A DNA stretch of 64,000 bases from Chthoniobacteraceae bacterium (GTDB taxonomy: Bacteria > Verrucomicrobiota > Verrucomicrobiia > Chthoniobacterales > Chthoniobacteraceae). The number at the start of each line of letters is the position of its first letter. The first letter of the stretch is position 1. Of this stretch, positions 40,207-47,672 are shown piece by piece. The stretch is taken from NCBI GenBank assembly GCA_947449735.1, contig CANFTB010000028.1:1-64000 (forward strand). Reading direction: 5' to 3'. The notes beneath the pieces are model-generated. The model was not told the DNA's origin. It was given only the letters and a program-made list of their open reading frames with translations, and ran no database searches. The position numbers and the translations under genes were made by a program.

Positions 40207-40674
40207 ATGATTCCGCTACTCGCATCTGGGGCCGCATCCATCGCCAGTGTTTTGGTCAACCGCGCTGCGGGCGCTTCCTCCTCTTCAGCAGGAAACATCG
40301 CGCTGGACCCTAAGGCTTTTCAGAAGGCCCTCTCCAAGGTGACGCAGGAACGTCCCGACCAATCGCCAGCGCAGCAGCAGGCGGCCGCTTTGAGCCACCG
40401 TCTGATGCATGCCCCTGAGGTGGAGTCGGCATTGACCAACCAGCCTGCGGGTTCGGTCAGCGCGGTCGAGGTGCGCGGGGATGGCTCAGTGGTGCTCCAG
40501 ACGGCAAGGGGCCCGGTGGCGGTTCAGTTGACGGAGGCTTCGCGAGCGCTCGCCCAGCAGGTGTACGCTTCATCCGCTGTGTCGGGTGTGCAGGCGGGTG
40601 CTGCTTTGGACGCGTCGGGAAACGGATTGCAGTCGTCTGTGAGGCTGCCTGTTCAGGGGGCGTCGCTGCGCTAG
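40207..40674 (+). CDS. Hypothetical protein of the flagellar island
   Basis: 155 residues. An N-terminal region (MIPLLASGAASIASVLVNRA) of moderate hydrophobicity is followed by Ser/Ala/Gln-rich sequence (QSPAQQQAAALSHRLMHAPE) and a short strand-rich core (VSAVEVRGDGSVVLQTARGP, VAVQLTEASRALAQQVYA). The composition recalls rod or hook-associated regulators, but no family is recognised. It stands directly between the response regulator and flgB, with a sigma-54-type promoter on each side, which supports a real flagellar gene. The start ATG coincides with the predicted transcript start. Confidence 0.55.
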   Translation: MIPLLASGAASIASVLVNRAAGASSSSAGNIALDPKAFQKALSKVTQERPDQSPAQQQAAALSHRLMHAPEVESALTNQPAGSVSAVEVRGDGSVVLQTARGPVAVQLTEASRALAQQVYASSAVSGVQAGAALDASGNGLQSSVRLPVQGASLR

Positions 40675-40712
40675 TCTCTGGAGAGCGATATTAGTCCTCA
40701 AGTTCTGGCTAA

Positions 40713-40728
40713 TGGCACAGGCAATGCT
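40713..40728 (+). promoter_or_regulatory. Sigma-54-type promoter (-24/-12) of flgB
   Basis: TGGCACAGGCAATGCT matches TGGCAC-N5-TTGCW except for one base in the -12 box, with correct GG-to-GC spacing. The predicted start at about 40738-40741 lies 3-6 bases before the flgB ATG at 40744. The promoter is well placed to drive the rod, switch and export genes that follow. Confidence 0.7.
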
Positions 40729-40743
40729 CACTAAGGTTTCTGA

Positions 40744-41121
40744 ATGATCGAGAAAATATTTTCCAGCCCCAGCTACGAGGGGTCCAAGGTGCTCATGGAT
40801 GTGGCGGTCATGAGGCAGGAAATTCTTTCCTCCAACTTGGGGAACATCGAGACCCCGGGTTACAAGCGCATGGAGATCAGTAAGGATTTTACCAAAGTTT
40901 TTGCGAAGGCGATGAAGGCAGGGAAGCCGGCGGCAACTGGGATGCCTGGCGTAAATGTGGATACCATGTCCCCTGCCCAGCGGAAGGACGGCAACAATGT
41001 TGTTTTGCAGGACGAGCTTCTGGCGATGGGTAAAAATGGGGCGGAGTATGAGACCCTGGTGGATTTTGTAAGTGGCACGATGCATACCCTGAAGCAGGCC
41101 ATCACTGGGCACGTTCAGTAA
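40744..41121 (+). CDS. flgB: Flagellar proximal rod protein FlgB
   Basis: 125 residues, typical. The N-terminal flagellar-rod pattern is seen in VAVMRQEILSSNLGNIETPG followed by YKRMEISKDF (rod-protein signature 'xxxRxxxLxxNxANxxTPGYK'), and the C-terminal helix TLVDFVSGTMHTLKQAITGH is the matching partner of the D0 helical bundle. FlgB forms the base of the rod in the periplasm and is exported by the type III apparatus. It starts the main flagellar operon behind a sigma-54-type promoter. Confidence 0.93.
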   Translation: MIEKIFSSPSYEGSKVLMDVAVMRQEILSSNLGNIETPGYKRMEISKDFTKVFAKAMKAGKPAATGMPGVNVDTMSPAQRKDGNNVVLQDELLAMGKNGAEYETLVDFVSGTMHTLKQAITGHVQ

Positions 41122-41142
41122 GGGGCGCTTTCGGTTGACTGT

Positions 41143-41159
41143 AAGTTTACTGTAAACTT
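41143..41159. promoter_or_regulatory. Perfect dyad in the flgB-flgC gap
   Basis: AAGTTTAC (41143-41150) and GTAAACTT (41152-41159) are perfect inverted repeats around one T, 6 bp before the flgC ATG. TTGACT lies at 41135-41140. A 1-nt centre is too tight for an RNA hairpin loop of full stem, so a DNA-binding site for a dimeric regulator is possible. No regulator is identified. Confidence 0.5.
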
Positions 41160-41165
41160 GAAATT

Positions 41166-41573
41166 ATGAATTTTCTCAGTGGAATACATGCCACCAGCAG
41201 TGCTTTGACTGCCGAGCAGATCCGAATGGATGTCGTGGCGCAAAACATCGCCAACGCCTACACCACCAAGGATGTGAACGGAGGGCCTTACCAGCGCCAG
41301 ACTGTATCGTTTCAGTCGATGCTCGGCGGGATGAGTGGAGTGGAGAAGGGGGTCAGGGTTGGCGGGATCAAGCCTGACACGACGCCTGGCGACATGATTT
41401 ATAACCCGGGACATCCTCATGCCGACAAGGATGGGATGCTTCGGATGCCGAATGTGCAATTGGCGGTTGAAATGGTGGATTTGATGGGGGCCTCGCGTGC
41501 TTATGAGGCAAATTTGAGCGTCGCTCGGAATGCGCGTTCCATGGCCATGAAGGCGTTGACAATCGGAAAATAG
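41166..41573 (+). CDS. flgC: Flagellar proximal rod protein FlgC
   Basis: 135 residues. The N-terminus FLSGIHATSSALTAEQIRMD and VVAQNIANAYTT is the FlgC form of the rod signature (SALxAxxxRxxVxxxNIANAxT). VGGIKPDTTPGDMIYNPGHP and HADKDGMLRMPNVQLAVEMV are also typical ('P...YxPxHPxADxxGYVxxPNVxxxxEM'). The C-terminal ASRAYEANLSVARNARSMAM pairs with the N-terminal helix. It assembles onto FlgB as part of the proximal rod. It follows flgB by 44 bp. Confidence 0.95.
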   Translation: MNFLSGIHATSSALTAEQIRMDVVAQNIANAYTTKDVNGGPYQRQTVSFQSMLGGMSGVEKGVRVGGIKPDTTPGDMIYNPGHPHADKDGMLRMPNVQLAVEMVDLMGASRAYEANLSVARNARSMAMKALTIGK

Positions 41574-41576
41574 TTT

Positions 41577-41960
41577 ATGCGAGTAGGTCCACTTCCATCT
41601 GTGCTGTCTCCTGAGGCGAATCCCTTGCAAAAGTTAGAAGAAATGACTGGGGCGCTGTCCGCTGGCTTGAACACTCCCGGGGCCAGGGGGCCGGGCTTAG
41701 GTGCGGCGGCTCCTCCCATGGGTGTGGGTGGGGTGATGCGGGTTGAGTTTTCAAATTTTTTGAACAAGGCCGTCGGTGAAGTGGAGGGCAAGATGCGTTC
41801 CGCCGAGGTGGAAAAGACCAAGGTTTTGACGGGGGAAGCGAACAACCTCCATCAGGCAACGATCGCAGCCTCCGAGGCTGGGATCGCGTTTTCCTTGATG
41901 GTGGAGGTGCGGAACAAGCTGGTGGAGTCCTACCAGGAGATCATGCGTATGCAGGTCTGA
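41577..41960 (+). CDS. fliE: Flagellar MS ring-rod junction protein FliE
   Basis: 127 residues. The C-terminal 80 residues have the FliE pattern: RVEFSNFLNKAVGEVEGKMR, SAEVEKTKVLTGEANNLHQA and TIAASEAGIAFSLMVEVRNK, ending LVESYQEIMRMQV. The N-terminal 50 residues are a Gly/Pro/Ala-rich extension, longer than in enterics. FliE joins the MS ring to the rod. It is 3 bp downstream of flgC and about 40 bp before fliF. Confidence 0.93.
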   Translation: MRVGPLPSVLSPEANPLQKLEEMTGALSAGLNTPGARGPGLGAAAPPMGVGGVMRVEFSNFLNKAVGEVEGKMRSAEVEKTKVLTGEANNLHQATIAASEAGIAFSLMVEVRNKLVESYQEIMRMQV

Positions 41961-41997
41961 TGCGGGTATGAATGGATAGACGACGAACGACTGAACG

Positions 41998-43593
41998 ATG
42001 AATTCGCTTTTTCAACAACTCCGGCAGCTCTGGTCCCAGTTAGGGATAAACCAACGGGTCACGCTCGCCGTCACCGGTGCGGCCGTTGTGGCAGGGATGA
42101 TCGCCCTGATCGCTTGGTCCCAGCGTCCCCAAATGCAGCTTCTGTATGGAAGGCTGAGCCCCAAGGATGTGTCTTCGGTCATGGCCTCGATCCAGGAGCT
42201 CGGTGTCAAGAGCGAGATGGGGGCGAATGGAACTGCCGTGTTCGTTCCTTCGGATCAGGTCCACAAGGTGCGTATGGCGCTGGCGGCAAAAGGCATTCCC
42301 TCGGGCGAAGGTGTCGGCTTCGAGATATTCGACCGCGCGAATTTCGGGGTTTCCGATTTCATCCAGAGGACGAATTACAACCGTGCGCTGCAGGGAGAAT
42401 TGTCCCGCACGATTTCGCAGCTCCAGGGCATTCGTTCGGCGCGCGTTTTGATCGTGACCCCTGAAAATCGTCTGCTTTTCACGGATGCGCGCACGAAGCC
42501 GACGGCCTCAGTCTTCGTCGAGGGGGCTATCAATCTCGAGCAGGTGAATTCCATTAGGTTTCTCGTGGCGAATTCCGTGGAAGGGTTGAAGACCGAGGAC
42601 GTGTCGGTTGTGGACAACCGGGGGCAGAACCTGACGGAGGGGATGAAGGACGATCCCTTGATGGGTCCGGCAACCGGCCAGATGCGCCTTCGTCGCAGCA
42701 TCGAGGATTATTTTACACACAAAGTGGAGACGATGCTGACCACCGTACTTGGAGCTGGAAAGTCCGTGGTCCGCGTGTCGGCCGAACTGGATTCCGAGGC
42801 GATCACGAAGAGCGAGGAAAAGTTTGACCCGGAGGGTCAGGTGGTCCGCAAGGAGACGACCACGGACGACACGACGACTACGAACGAGACCGACGCATCG
42901 GCGCAGCCTGCGGGCAGCACTGCAAACCTTCCTGGTGCTGTGGAGGGCGGGAAGACCGGCAAGACCAGCAACAGCGACAAAAAGAATAAGGAAACGACCT
43001 TTGAAATTAATAAGTCGATTTCGAATGTGGTGAAGGCTCCAGGAAGCGTGTCCCGTCTGACGGCGGCCGTGGTGGTCGCCCCGGATTCGGCTCTCGCGAA
43101 TGAGAAGGACGCCACAAAGGCGGACGCAAAGCGTGAGGAGCGAAAGACTATGCTGCGCGGCATGGTCGCCAACGCCCTTGGCGTTAAGGGAACCGAGGCA
43201 GAACTCAAGCGGGTGGTGTCTATCGAGGAAATGCCTTTCAAGGACGCGCCGAAGGAGGACGTTGGAATTCTGGACACATTGATGCGCAACTCTGATTTGC
43301 TGCGCGACGCGGGTGCCGTTCTCGTGGCGGTCATCTTGTTCGCTGCTTTTATGCGCATGCTCAAGAAGACCAAGCCGGACGAGATACCGATGGAGATGCT
43401 GACCGCGCAGTCCGAGACTGAGTCGAACCGTGCATTGACTGGAGGCCAGGGTGGGGCTGGCGGCGGCGCCTCTTTTTCCGTCGGGCAGCCTGTGACGGTG
43501 GACCTTATCAACGATATGATCCGGCGGAAGCCCGAGAATATCGGTGCGGCGTTGCGTAACTGGATGGACGCTGAGAAGCCCGAAAATTCCTAG
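41998..43593 (+). CDS. fliF: Flagellar MS-ring protein FliF
   Basis: 531 residues. Two membrane helices enclose a large periplasmic part: VTLAVTGAAVVAGMIALIAW (about 21-41) and AGAVLVAVILFAAFMRML (about 438-456). Ring-building motifs include LYGRLSPKDVSSVMASIQEL and YNRALQGELSRTISQLQGIR with SARVLIVTPENRLLF, then RRSIEDYFTHKVETMLTTVL and AGKSVVRVSAELD. An acidic/Thr-rich loop (TTTDDTTTTNETDASAQPAG) lies between the ring-building parts. The C-terminal tail (TVDLINDMIRRKPENIGAAL) binds FliG. FliF forms the MS ring on which the motor is built. Confidence 0.95.
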   Translation: MNSLFQQLRQLWSQLGINQRVTLAVTGAAVVAGMIALIAWSQRPQMQLLYGRLSPKDVSSVMASIQELGVKSEMGANGTAVFVPSDQVHKVRMALAAKGIPSGEGVGFEIFDRANFGVSDFIQRTNYNRALQGELSRTISQLQGIRSARVLIVTPENRLLFTDARTKPTASVFVEGAINLEQVNSIRFLVANSVEGLKTEDVSVVDNRGQNLTEGMKDDPLMGPATGQMRLRRSIEDYFTHKVETMLTTVLGAGKSVVRVSAELDSEAITKSEEKFDPEGQVVRKETTTDDTTTTNETDASAQPAGSTANLPGAVEGGKTGKTSNSDKKNKETTFEINKSISNVVKAPGSVSRLTAAVVVAPDSALANEKDATKADAKREERKTMLRGMVANALGVKGTEAELKRVVSIEEMPFKDAPKEDVGILDTLMRNSDLLRDAGAVLVAVILFAAFMRMLKKTKPDEIPMEMLTAQSETESNRALTGGQGGAGGGASFSVGQPVTVDLINDMIRRKPENIGAALRNWMDAEKPENS

Positions 43594-43649
43594 GGATCTA
43601 AGAGTGGTTTTTTTAACAAAGGTAGAGTGTATTTAAGCTTGAAGGCCAA

Positions 43650-44636
43650 ATGACCGCGAACTACAGCAGCCTGAACAAGACCCAGAAACTGGCCTCGTTT
43701 CTCATCCTTCTCGGACCGGAAACGGCTGGTGAACTGCTGAGGCACTTCACCCCGCAGCAACTGGAGGAGGTCGCTCGGGAGATGGTCTCGATACCGTACG
43801 TGGACCCTTCGCTCCGAGATTCGATCTTGGATGAGTTTTCTGCGGTAGTTCTGGAAGGCATTCAGGCGGCGCTGGGCGGAAGCTATTTTGCCCAAAGCTC
43901 CATCGAAGTCGCCAAGGGTGATTATCATGCCGACAAGCTGATGTCCCGCGTGGCCCCCCGTCCGATTCTGGATGAGGGGATTGCGGAAATGGACGGCAGA
44001 CAGGTGTTTAACTTGCTGCGTTCCGAGCAGATGCAGACGATCGCCTTCATCATGTCCTGCATGGAGCCGAAGAAGGCTGGGGACGTTCTCCGGCTTTTGT
44101 CTGCCGAGCAGCGTGAGGAAGTTGTGGAGCGGTTGGGGACGATGGAACCGACCTCTCGGGAGTGGGTGAAGAAGGTTTCCGCGAATTTGCAGCGTTACTT
44201 CGACCGTCGTTCCCAGCAGGGGATTCAAAAGGCGGGTGGCGTGGGCGCTTGCGCAGACATTCTCAACTCGCTCGACAAGGAAACGCGGAAGGCTCTGATG
44301 ACCTCTCTCGATTCACGCAATGCCGATTTGGGCACTGCAATCCGGAAGCGGGTGTTCGGGTTCGACGACCTTACCCGTCTCATGGAGAAGGACCTGCAAA
44401 AGGTGCTCAAGGAGGTGGACGTGGCAGACCAAGCCAAGGCTTTCAAGGGAGCCAAAGAAGACACTCTGGCGTCTTTCTACAGGGTGATGTCCAAGCGTCA
44501 GGCGGCGGGCGTCAGGGAAGAAGTGGACATGCTACCGCCCATGCGTGCCAAGGACGTCGAGAAGGCGCAGGATCTTATGGTTGCTGTGGCAAGGCGTCTG
44601 GACGAGGCTGGCGACATCAGCATCGACGGGGAATAA
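43650..44636 (+). CDS. fliG: Flagellar motor switch protein FliG
   Basis: 328 residues. The N-terminal domain (KTQKLASFLILLGPETAGEL, LRHFTPQQLEEVAREM) binds FliF. The middle domain includes RSEQMQTIAFIMSCMEPKKA, where many relatives have EHPQTIALILxxLxPxxAA, so the EHPQ motif is altered to SEQM. The C-terminal torque domain has VFGFDDLTRLMEKDLQKVLK and EVDVADQAKAFKGA, then RVMSKRQAAGVREEVDMLPP. FliG turns stator force into rotation with its charged C-terminal helix. A GAAGG Shine-Dalgarno precedes the ATG. Confidence 0.95.
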   Translation: MTANYSSLNKTQKLASFLILLGPETAGELLRHFTPQQLEEVAREMVSIPYVDPSLRDSILDEFSAVVLEGIQAALGGSYFAQSSIEVAKGDYHADKLMSRVAPRPILDEGIAEMDGRQVFNLLRSEQMQTIAFIMSCMEPKKAGDVLRLLSAEQREEVVERLGTMEPTSREWVKKVSANLQRYFDRRSQQGIQKAGGVGACADILNSLDKETRKALMTSLDSRNADLGTAIRKRVFGFDDLTRLMEKDLQKVLKEVDVADQAKAFKGAKEDTLASFYRVMSKRQAAGVREEVDMLPPMRAKDVEKAQDLMVAVARRLDEAGDISIDGE

Positions 44637-44639
44637 GAG

Positions 44640-45224
44640 ATGGCGTCCGTTTCCCGCTCCACGCTTGTTTTTTCCCAGGTCCCCAAGTCGATTCATCTGC
44701 TTGGTCAGGCGCCGGTTATAACGTATTCATCGGGGGAGTACGACAGGGCTGTGAACGAGGCTTATCACCGGGGAGTCGAGGAGTCCCGGCACGCCCTTGA
44801 GGCGGAGATTATCCGAGTCAGCGCCGAGGCTGAGGCCGCGAATAGCGGTGCACTCTCGAAGCTTGCTGAGAGACACGAGCAGGCCGTATCCCAAATGCGC
44901 GCTTTGTTGCCGCGGTTGGTAGTGGACGCGACGGCTAGGGTTGTTTCGGGGATTCCGGTGGATGCCGCTTTTGTAAAGGCGGTAGTCAATGACCTCCTGA
45001 ACGACGTGGCTCCGGGTGCGGAAAATGTGGAGATCCAGTTGTGCCCGGAGGACGCGGAAAAGGTCGCTGGATTCGATCAGGAGCTGCGGCATAAATTTCC
45101 CACCCTGCAGCTGATTGAGAACAAGGACATCGCTCCGGGAGACTGCCTTGTGAAAACCCGTTTCGGCGTACTGGACGGCAGAATGTCCTCCAAGTTAAAG
45201 GCTGTGGAAAGTCTTTTAAGCTAG
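44640..45224 (+). CDS. fliH: Flagellar assembly protein FliH
   Basis: 194 residues. The N-terminal third is poorly conserved, followed by a long Ala/Glu-rich helix (YHRGVEESRHALEAEIIRVS, AEAEAANSGALSKLAERHEQ). The C-terminal part has the V-ATPase E-subunit-like pattern LVVDATARVVSGIPVDAAFV ... VEIQLCPEDAEKV and GDCLVKTRFGVLDGRMSSKL. FliH holds FliI and docks it at the export gate. It is 3 bp after fliG and 13 bp before fliI, which supports the name despite weak similarity. Confidence 0.85.
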   Translation: MASVSRSTLVFSQVPKSIHLLGQAPVITYSSGEYDRAVNEAYHRGVEESRHALEAEIIRVSAEAEAANSGALSKLAERHEQAVSQMRALLPRLVVDATARVVSGIPVDAAFVKAVVNDLLNDVAPGAENVEIQLCPEDAEKVAGFDQELRHKFPTLQLIENKDIAPGDCLVKTRFGVLDGRMSSKLKAVESLLS

Positions 45225-45237
45225 GTTTTTACCCATT

Positions 45238-46557
45238 ATGAACGCCGAGATGTGGGGGGGGGACAGGCTTTCGGAACGGTTACGCGGAGGGCGTTTGACC
45301 CAGCGGATCGGCCACATTGTGCAGGTGACCGGATTGGTGATGGAGTCGGATGGACCGAATCTGTCCTTGGGAGAGGTTTGCCAGGTTTCCTCAGCTCCCG
45401 GTGAGCCGCCGATTTTTGCCGAGGTGGTGGGATTCAGGGGGCATCGGCTTCTTTTGATGCCGTTGGGGGAGATGGACAACATTCGAGTGGGTTCGGAGGT
45501 GATTGCCTCGAACTTTGCGAGCGGGGTGCCGGTGGGACCCGCCCTGAAGGGACGGGTTTTGGACGGTCTAGCCCGTCCCATCGACGGCAAGGGCCCGCTG
45601 CCCCCGATGCCGGTTTCAGGACTGCGTAATGCGCCTCCACACCCCCTTAAGAGGCAGCGGATTCTGGAGCCCTTCGCCACCGGGGTGAAGGCGCTGGACG
45701 TGTTCACGCCCATCGGTCGCGGGCAGCGCATGGGCATTTTTTCCGGAAGCGGCGTCGGCAAGTCTACGCTGCTCGGGATGATGGCGCGGGGAGCTGAAAG
45801 CGATGTGAACGTGATTGCGCTGGTGGGCGAGCGCGGAAGGGAACTGCGCGAGTTCATTGAGAAGGATCTGGGCGAGGAAGGTTTAAAGCGTTCTGTCATT
45901 GTCGTTTCCACTTCCGACCAACCCGCCCTGGTCCGTCTGCGGGCGGCGTTCACGGCGACGGCGATAGCCGAGTACTTCCGCGATCAGGGGCGGCAGGTGC
46001 TGTTCATGATGGATTCCGTCACTCGTTTTGCCATGGCGCAACGGGAGGTCGGGCTTGCCATTGGGGAGCCTCCAAGCAGCCGCGGCTACACACCCTCGGT
46101 GTTTGCGATGTTGCCCCGACTGATGGAAAGGTCCGGCGCCGGTGAGATTGGAGCGATCACCGCTTTTTACACGGTGCTTGTCGAGGGCGACGACATGAAC
46201 GAGCCGATCGCGGACGCGGCGAGGGGCATTCTGGACGGGCACGTGGTTTTGACGCGGGCCCTCGCGACCGCGAATCATTTTCCAGCGGTCGACGTTTTGG
46301 AGAGCATCAGCCGATTGGGGCGCGATATTTGTTCAGATTCCCAGTATGTTCTTGCGGCTCGGGCCCGAGATTTGCTGGCTCTGTACCGTAGAAACGAGGA
46401 TCTGATCACGATCGGAGCCTACGCTAAAGGATCGAACCCAAAGGTAGATCAGGCCATCGACAGGCACGGGCCGCTCATGGATTTCTTGAAACAACCTATG
46501 GGTGAGACGGTTCCCTTGGCGAAGGCCTGGCAGTCGATCAGTTCCGCGATACAATGA
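45238..46557 (+). CDS. fliI: Flagellum-specific ATPase FliI
   Basis: 439 residues, normal length. Walker A GIFSGSGVGKSTLLGMMARG (about 165-185) is preceded by VKALDVFTPIGRGQRM. The ATPase signature includes VIALVGERGRELREFIEKDL, Walker B region QVLFMMDSVTRFAMAQREVG, and LAIGEPPSSRGYTPSVFAML. The N-terminal barrel (about 1-90) resembles the F1-ATPase beta subunit. FliI powers or helps substrate unfolding at the type III export gate together with FliH and FliJ. It ends in an ATGA overlap with fliJ. Confidence 0.96.
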   Translation: MNAEMWGGDRLSERLRGGRLTQRIGHIVQVTGLVMESDGPNLSLGEVCQVSSAPGEPPIFAEVVGFRGHRLLLMPLGEMDNIRVGSEVIASNFASGVPVGPALKGRVLDGLARPIDGKGPLPPMPVSGLRNAPPHPLKRQRILEPFATGVKALDVFTPIGRGQRMGIFSGSGVGKSTLLGMMARGAESDVNVIALVGERGRELREFIEKDLGEEGLKRSVIVVSTSDQPALVRLRAAFTATAIAEYFRDQGRQVLFMMDSVTRFAMAQREVGLAIGEPPSSRGYTPSVFAMLPRLMERSGAGEIGAITAFYTVLVEGDDMNEPIADAARGILDGHVVLTRALATANHFPAVDVLESISRLGRDICSDSQYVLAARARDLLALYRRNEDLITIGAYAKGSNPKVDQAIDRHGPLMDFLKQPMGETVPLAKAWQSISSAIQ

Positions 46558-47018
46558 AGCCTTTTACCTTCAGCCTTGAATCTGTTCTGCAACTGCGCTC
46601 CCGCGAAGAGGACGTTGCCAAGGATTCCTATGCCGAAGCGGTGTCTTTCTACAATCGTACTTTGGTTTCACTGGAGACGGGTATTGGGGATCTTGAAGGT
46701 CTACAAAGCACGCTCTCCGAAAAACGGCAGGGTGTCTCGAAGAAGGACGACCAGTTGCTGTACCTGCAGGCCATTCGCCAGCAGCGCACCTTTTGCGATA
46801 CCTTGACGCAGCGTCTTGCGCGTGCGGAGCAACTCAAGGAACTGCGGTTCCGCCTCTGGATGGAGGCTCGCACCAAAACCCAGATGCTGGACCGGTTGAA
46901 GGAGCGCCACAAGGCGCGCTACGACGCCGACGTCGCAAGGCAGGAAGAGAAGGCCCTGGACGACCTGGTGTCTTCACGGTGGGTCTCCCGGATGCGCGAA
47001 CTGGAATATTCTTTTTGA
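46554..47018 (+). CDS. fliJ: Flagellar export protein FliJ
   Basis: 154 residues forming two long antiparallel helices: MKPFTFSLESVLQLRSREED, DLEGLQSTLSEKRQGVSKKD, and LTQRLARAEQLKELRFRLWM followed by LDRLKERHKARYDADVARQE. The start 'FxLxxVLxLRxxEED' is the usual FliJ beginning and the C-terminal KxxxxLDDLVSSRW fits too. FliJ links the ATPase ring to FlhA and escorts chaperones. Overlaps fliI by 4 bp. Confidence 0.88.
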   Translation: MKPFTFSLESVLQLRSREEDVAKDSYAEAVSFYNRTLVSLETGIGDLEGLQSTLSEKRQGVSKKDDQLLYLQAIRQQRTFCDTLTQRLARAEQLKELRFRLWMEARTKTQMLDRLKERHKARYDADVARQEEKALDDLVSSRWVSRMRELEYSF

Positions 47019-47021
47019 TTT

Positions 47022-47672
47022 ATGCTGGCTGCCCCATGGTTTTTGGTCGTCGTGGCGCTCGTTGTGAACGTGCTGACCTCCGCTCTTTTATTGAATTCCG
47101 AGTCTTCCAAGATCCGGGCCCGTCTAGCCGTGAAGCCGGGACCCAGTGCGGAAGAAGTTGCCTCGCAGGAGGCCGCCGCCGCCGCCGCCGCCGCCCCGCC
47201 ACCAGTGATCTGGAGCTTCAAGACAGCTGCGGTCGACGAATTGATTGCCGAGCTGAAGAACGAGCGGCAGAGTTTGATGGAGGAGCAGAAAGACCTGGCC
47301 GCGCTGTCTTCTCAAGTGACTGCCGAGCGGCAGGAAGTGGAGCGCGTGAAGTCCGAGGTGGCAAAGATGCGGCAGGAACTGGACGCCAGGGTGGTTGAGG
47401 TGGCTGAAAATGAGCGGGACAACTTAAAGAAGCTGGTTCAGACCTACATGGTGATGCCGCCCGCGAGCGCTGTGCTCATCCTTCGCGAACTGGACGAGGA
47501 CACGGTCGTGAAAATCCTTTCAAACATGAAGGCCGACCGTGTCGCATTGATCTTGGGGGAAATGGCGCGCGTTGCGGACAAGAGCTCAGACGAACCGCCC
47601 TCCCGCCGTGCGGCGCGGATTTCCGACAAGCTGCGGCTGATGAAGGCTCTCAAGAAGGAGGTGGCGCAATGA
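47022..47672 (+). CDS. MotE-like protein (MgtE N-domain type)
   Basis: 216 residues. It has an N-terminal membrane helix (WFLVVVALVVNVLTSALLL, about 6-24), an Ala/Pro-rich linker, and a long coiled coil (LIAELKNERQSLMEEQKDLA ... SEVAKMRQELDARVVEVAEN). The C-terminal part LVQTYMVMPPASAVLILREL, DEDTVVKILSNMKADRVALI and LGEMARVADK matches the MgtE N-domain-like repeat of MotE proteins (COG3334). MotE is a chaperone for the stator protein MotC or a motor scaffold in several bacteria. It sits between fliJ and fliK, the common position, and overlaps fliK by ATGA. Confidence 0.82.
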   Translation: MLAAPWFLVVVALVVNVLTSALLLNSESSKIRARLAVKPGPSAEEVASQEAAAAAAAAPPPVIWSFKTAAVDELIAELKNERQSLMEEQKDLAALSSQVTAERQEVERVKSEVAKMRQELDARVVEVAENERDNLKKLVQTYMVMPPASAVLILRELDEDTVVKILSNMKADRVALILGEMARVADKSSDEPPSRRAARISDKLRLMKALKKEVAQ

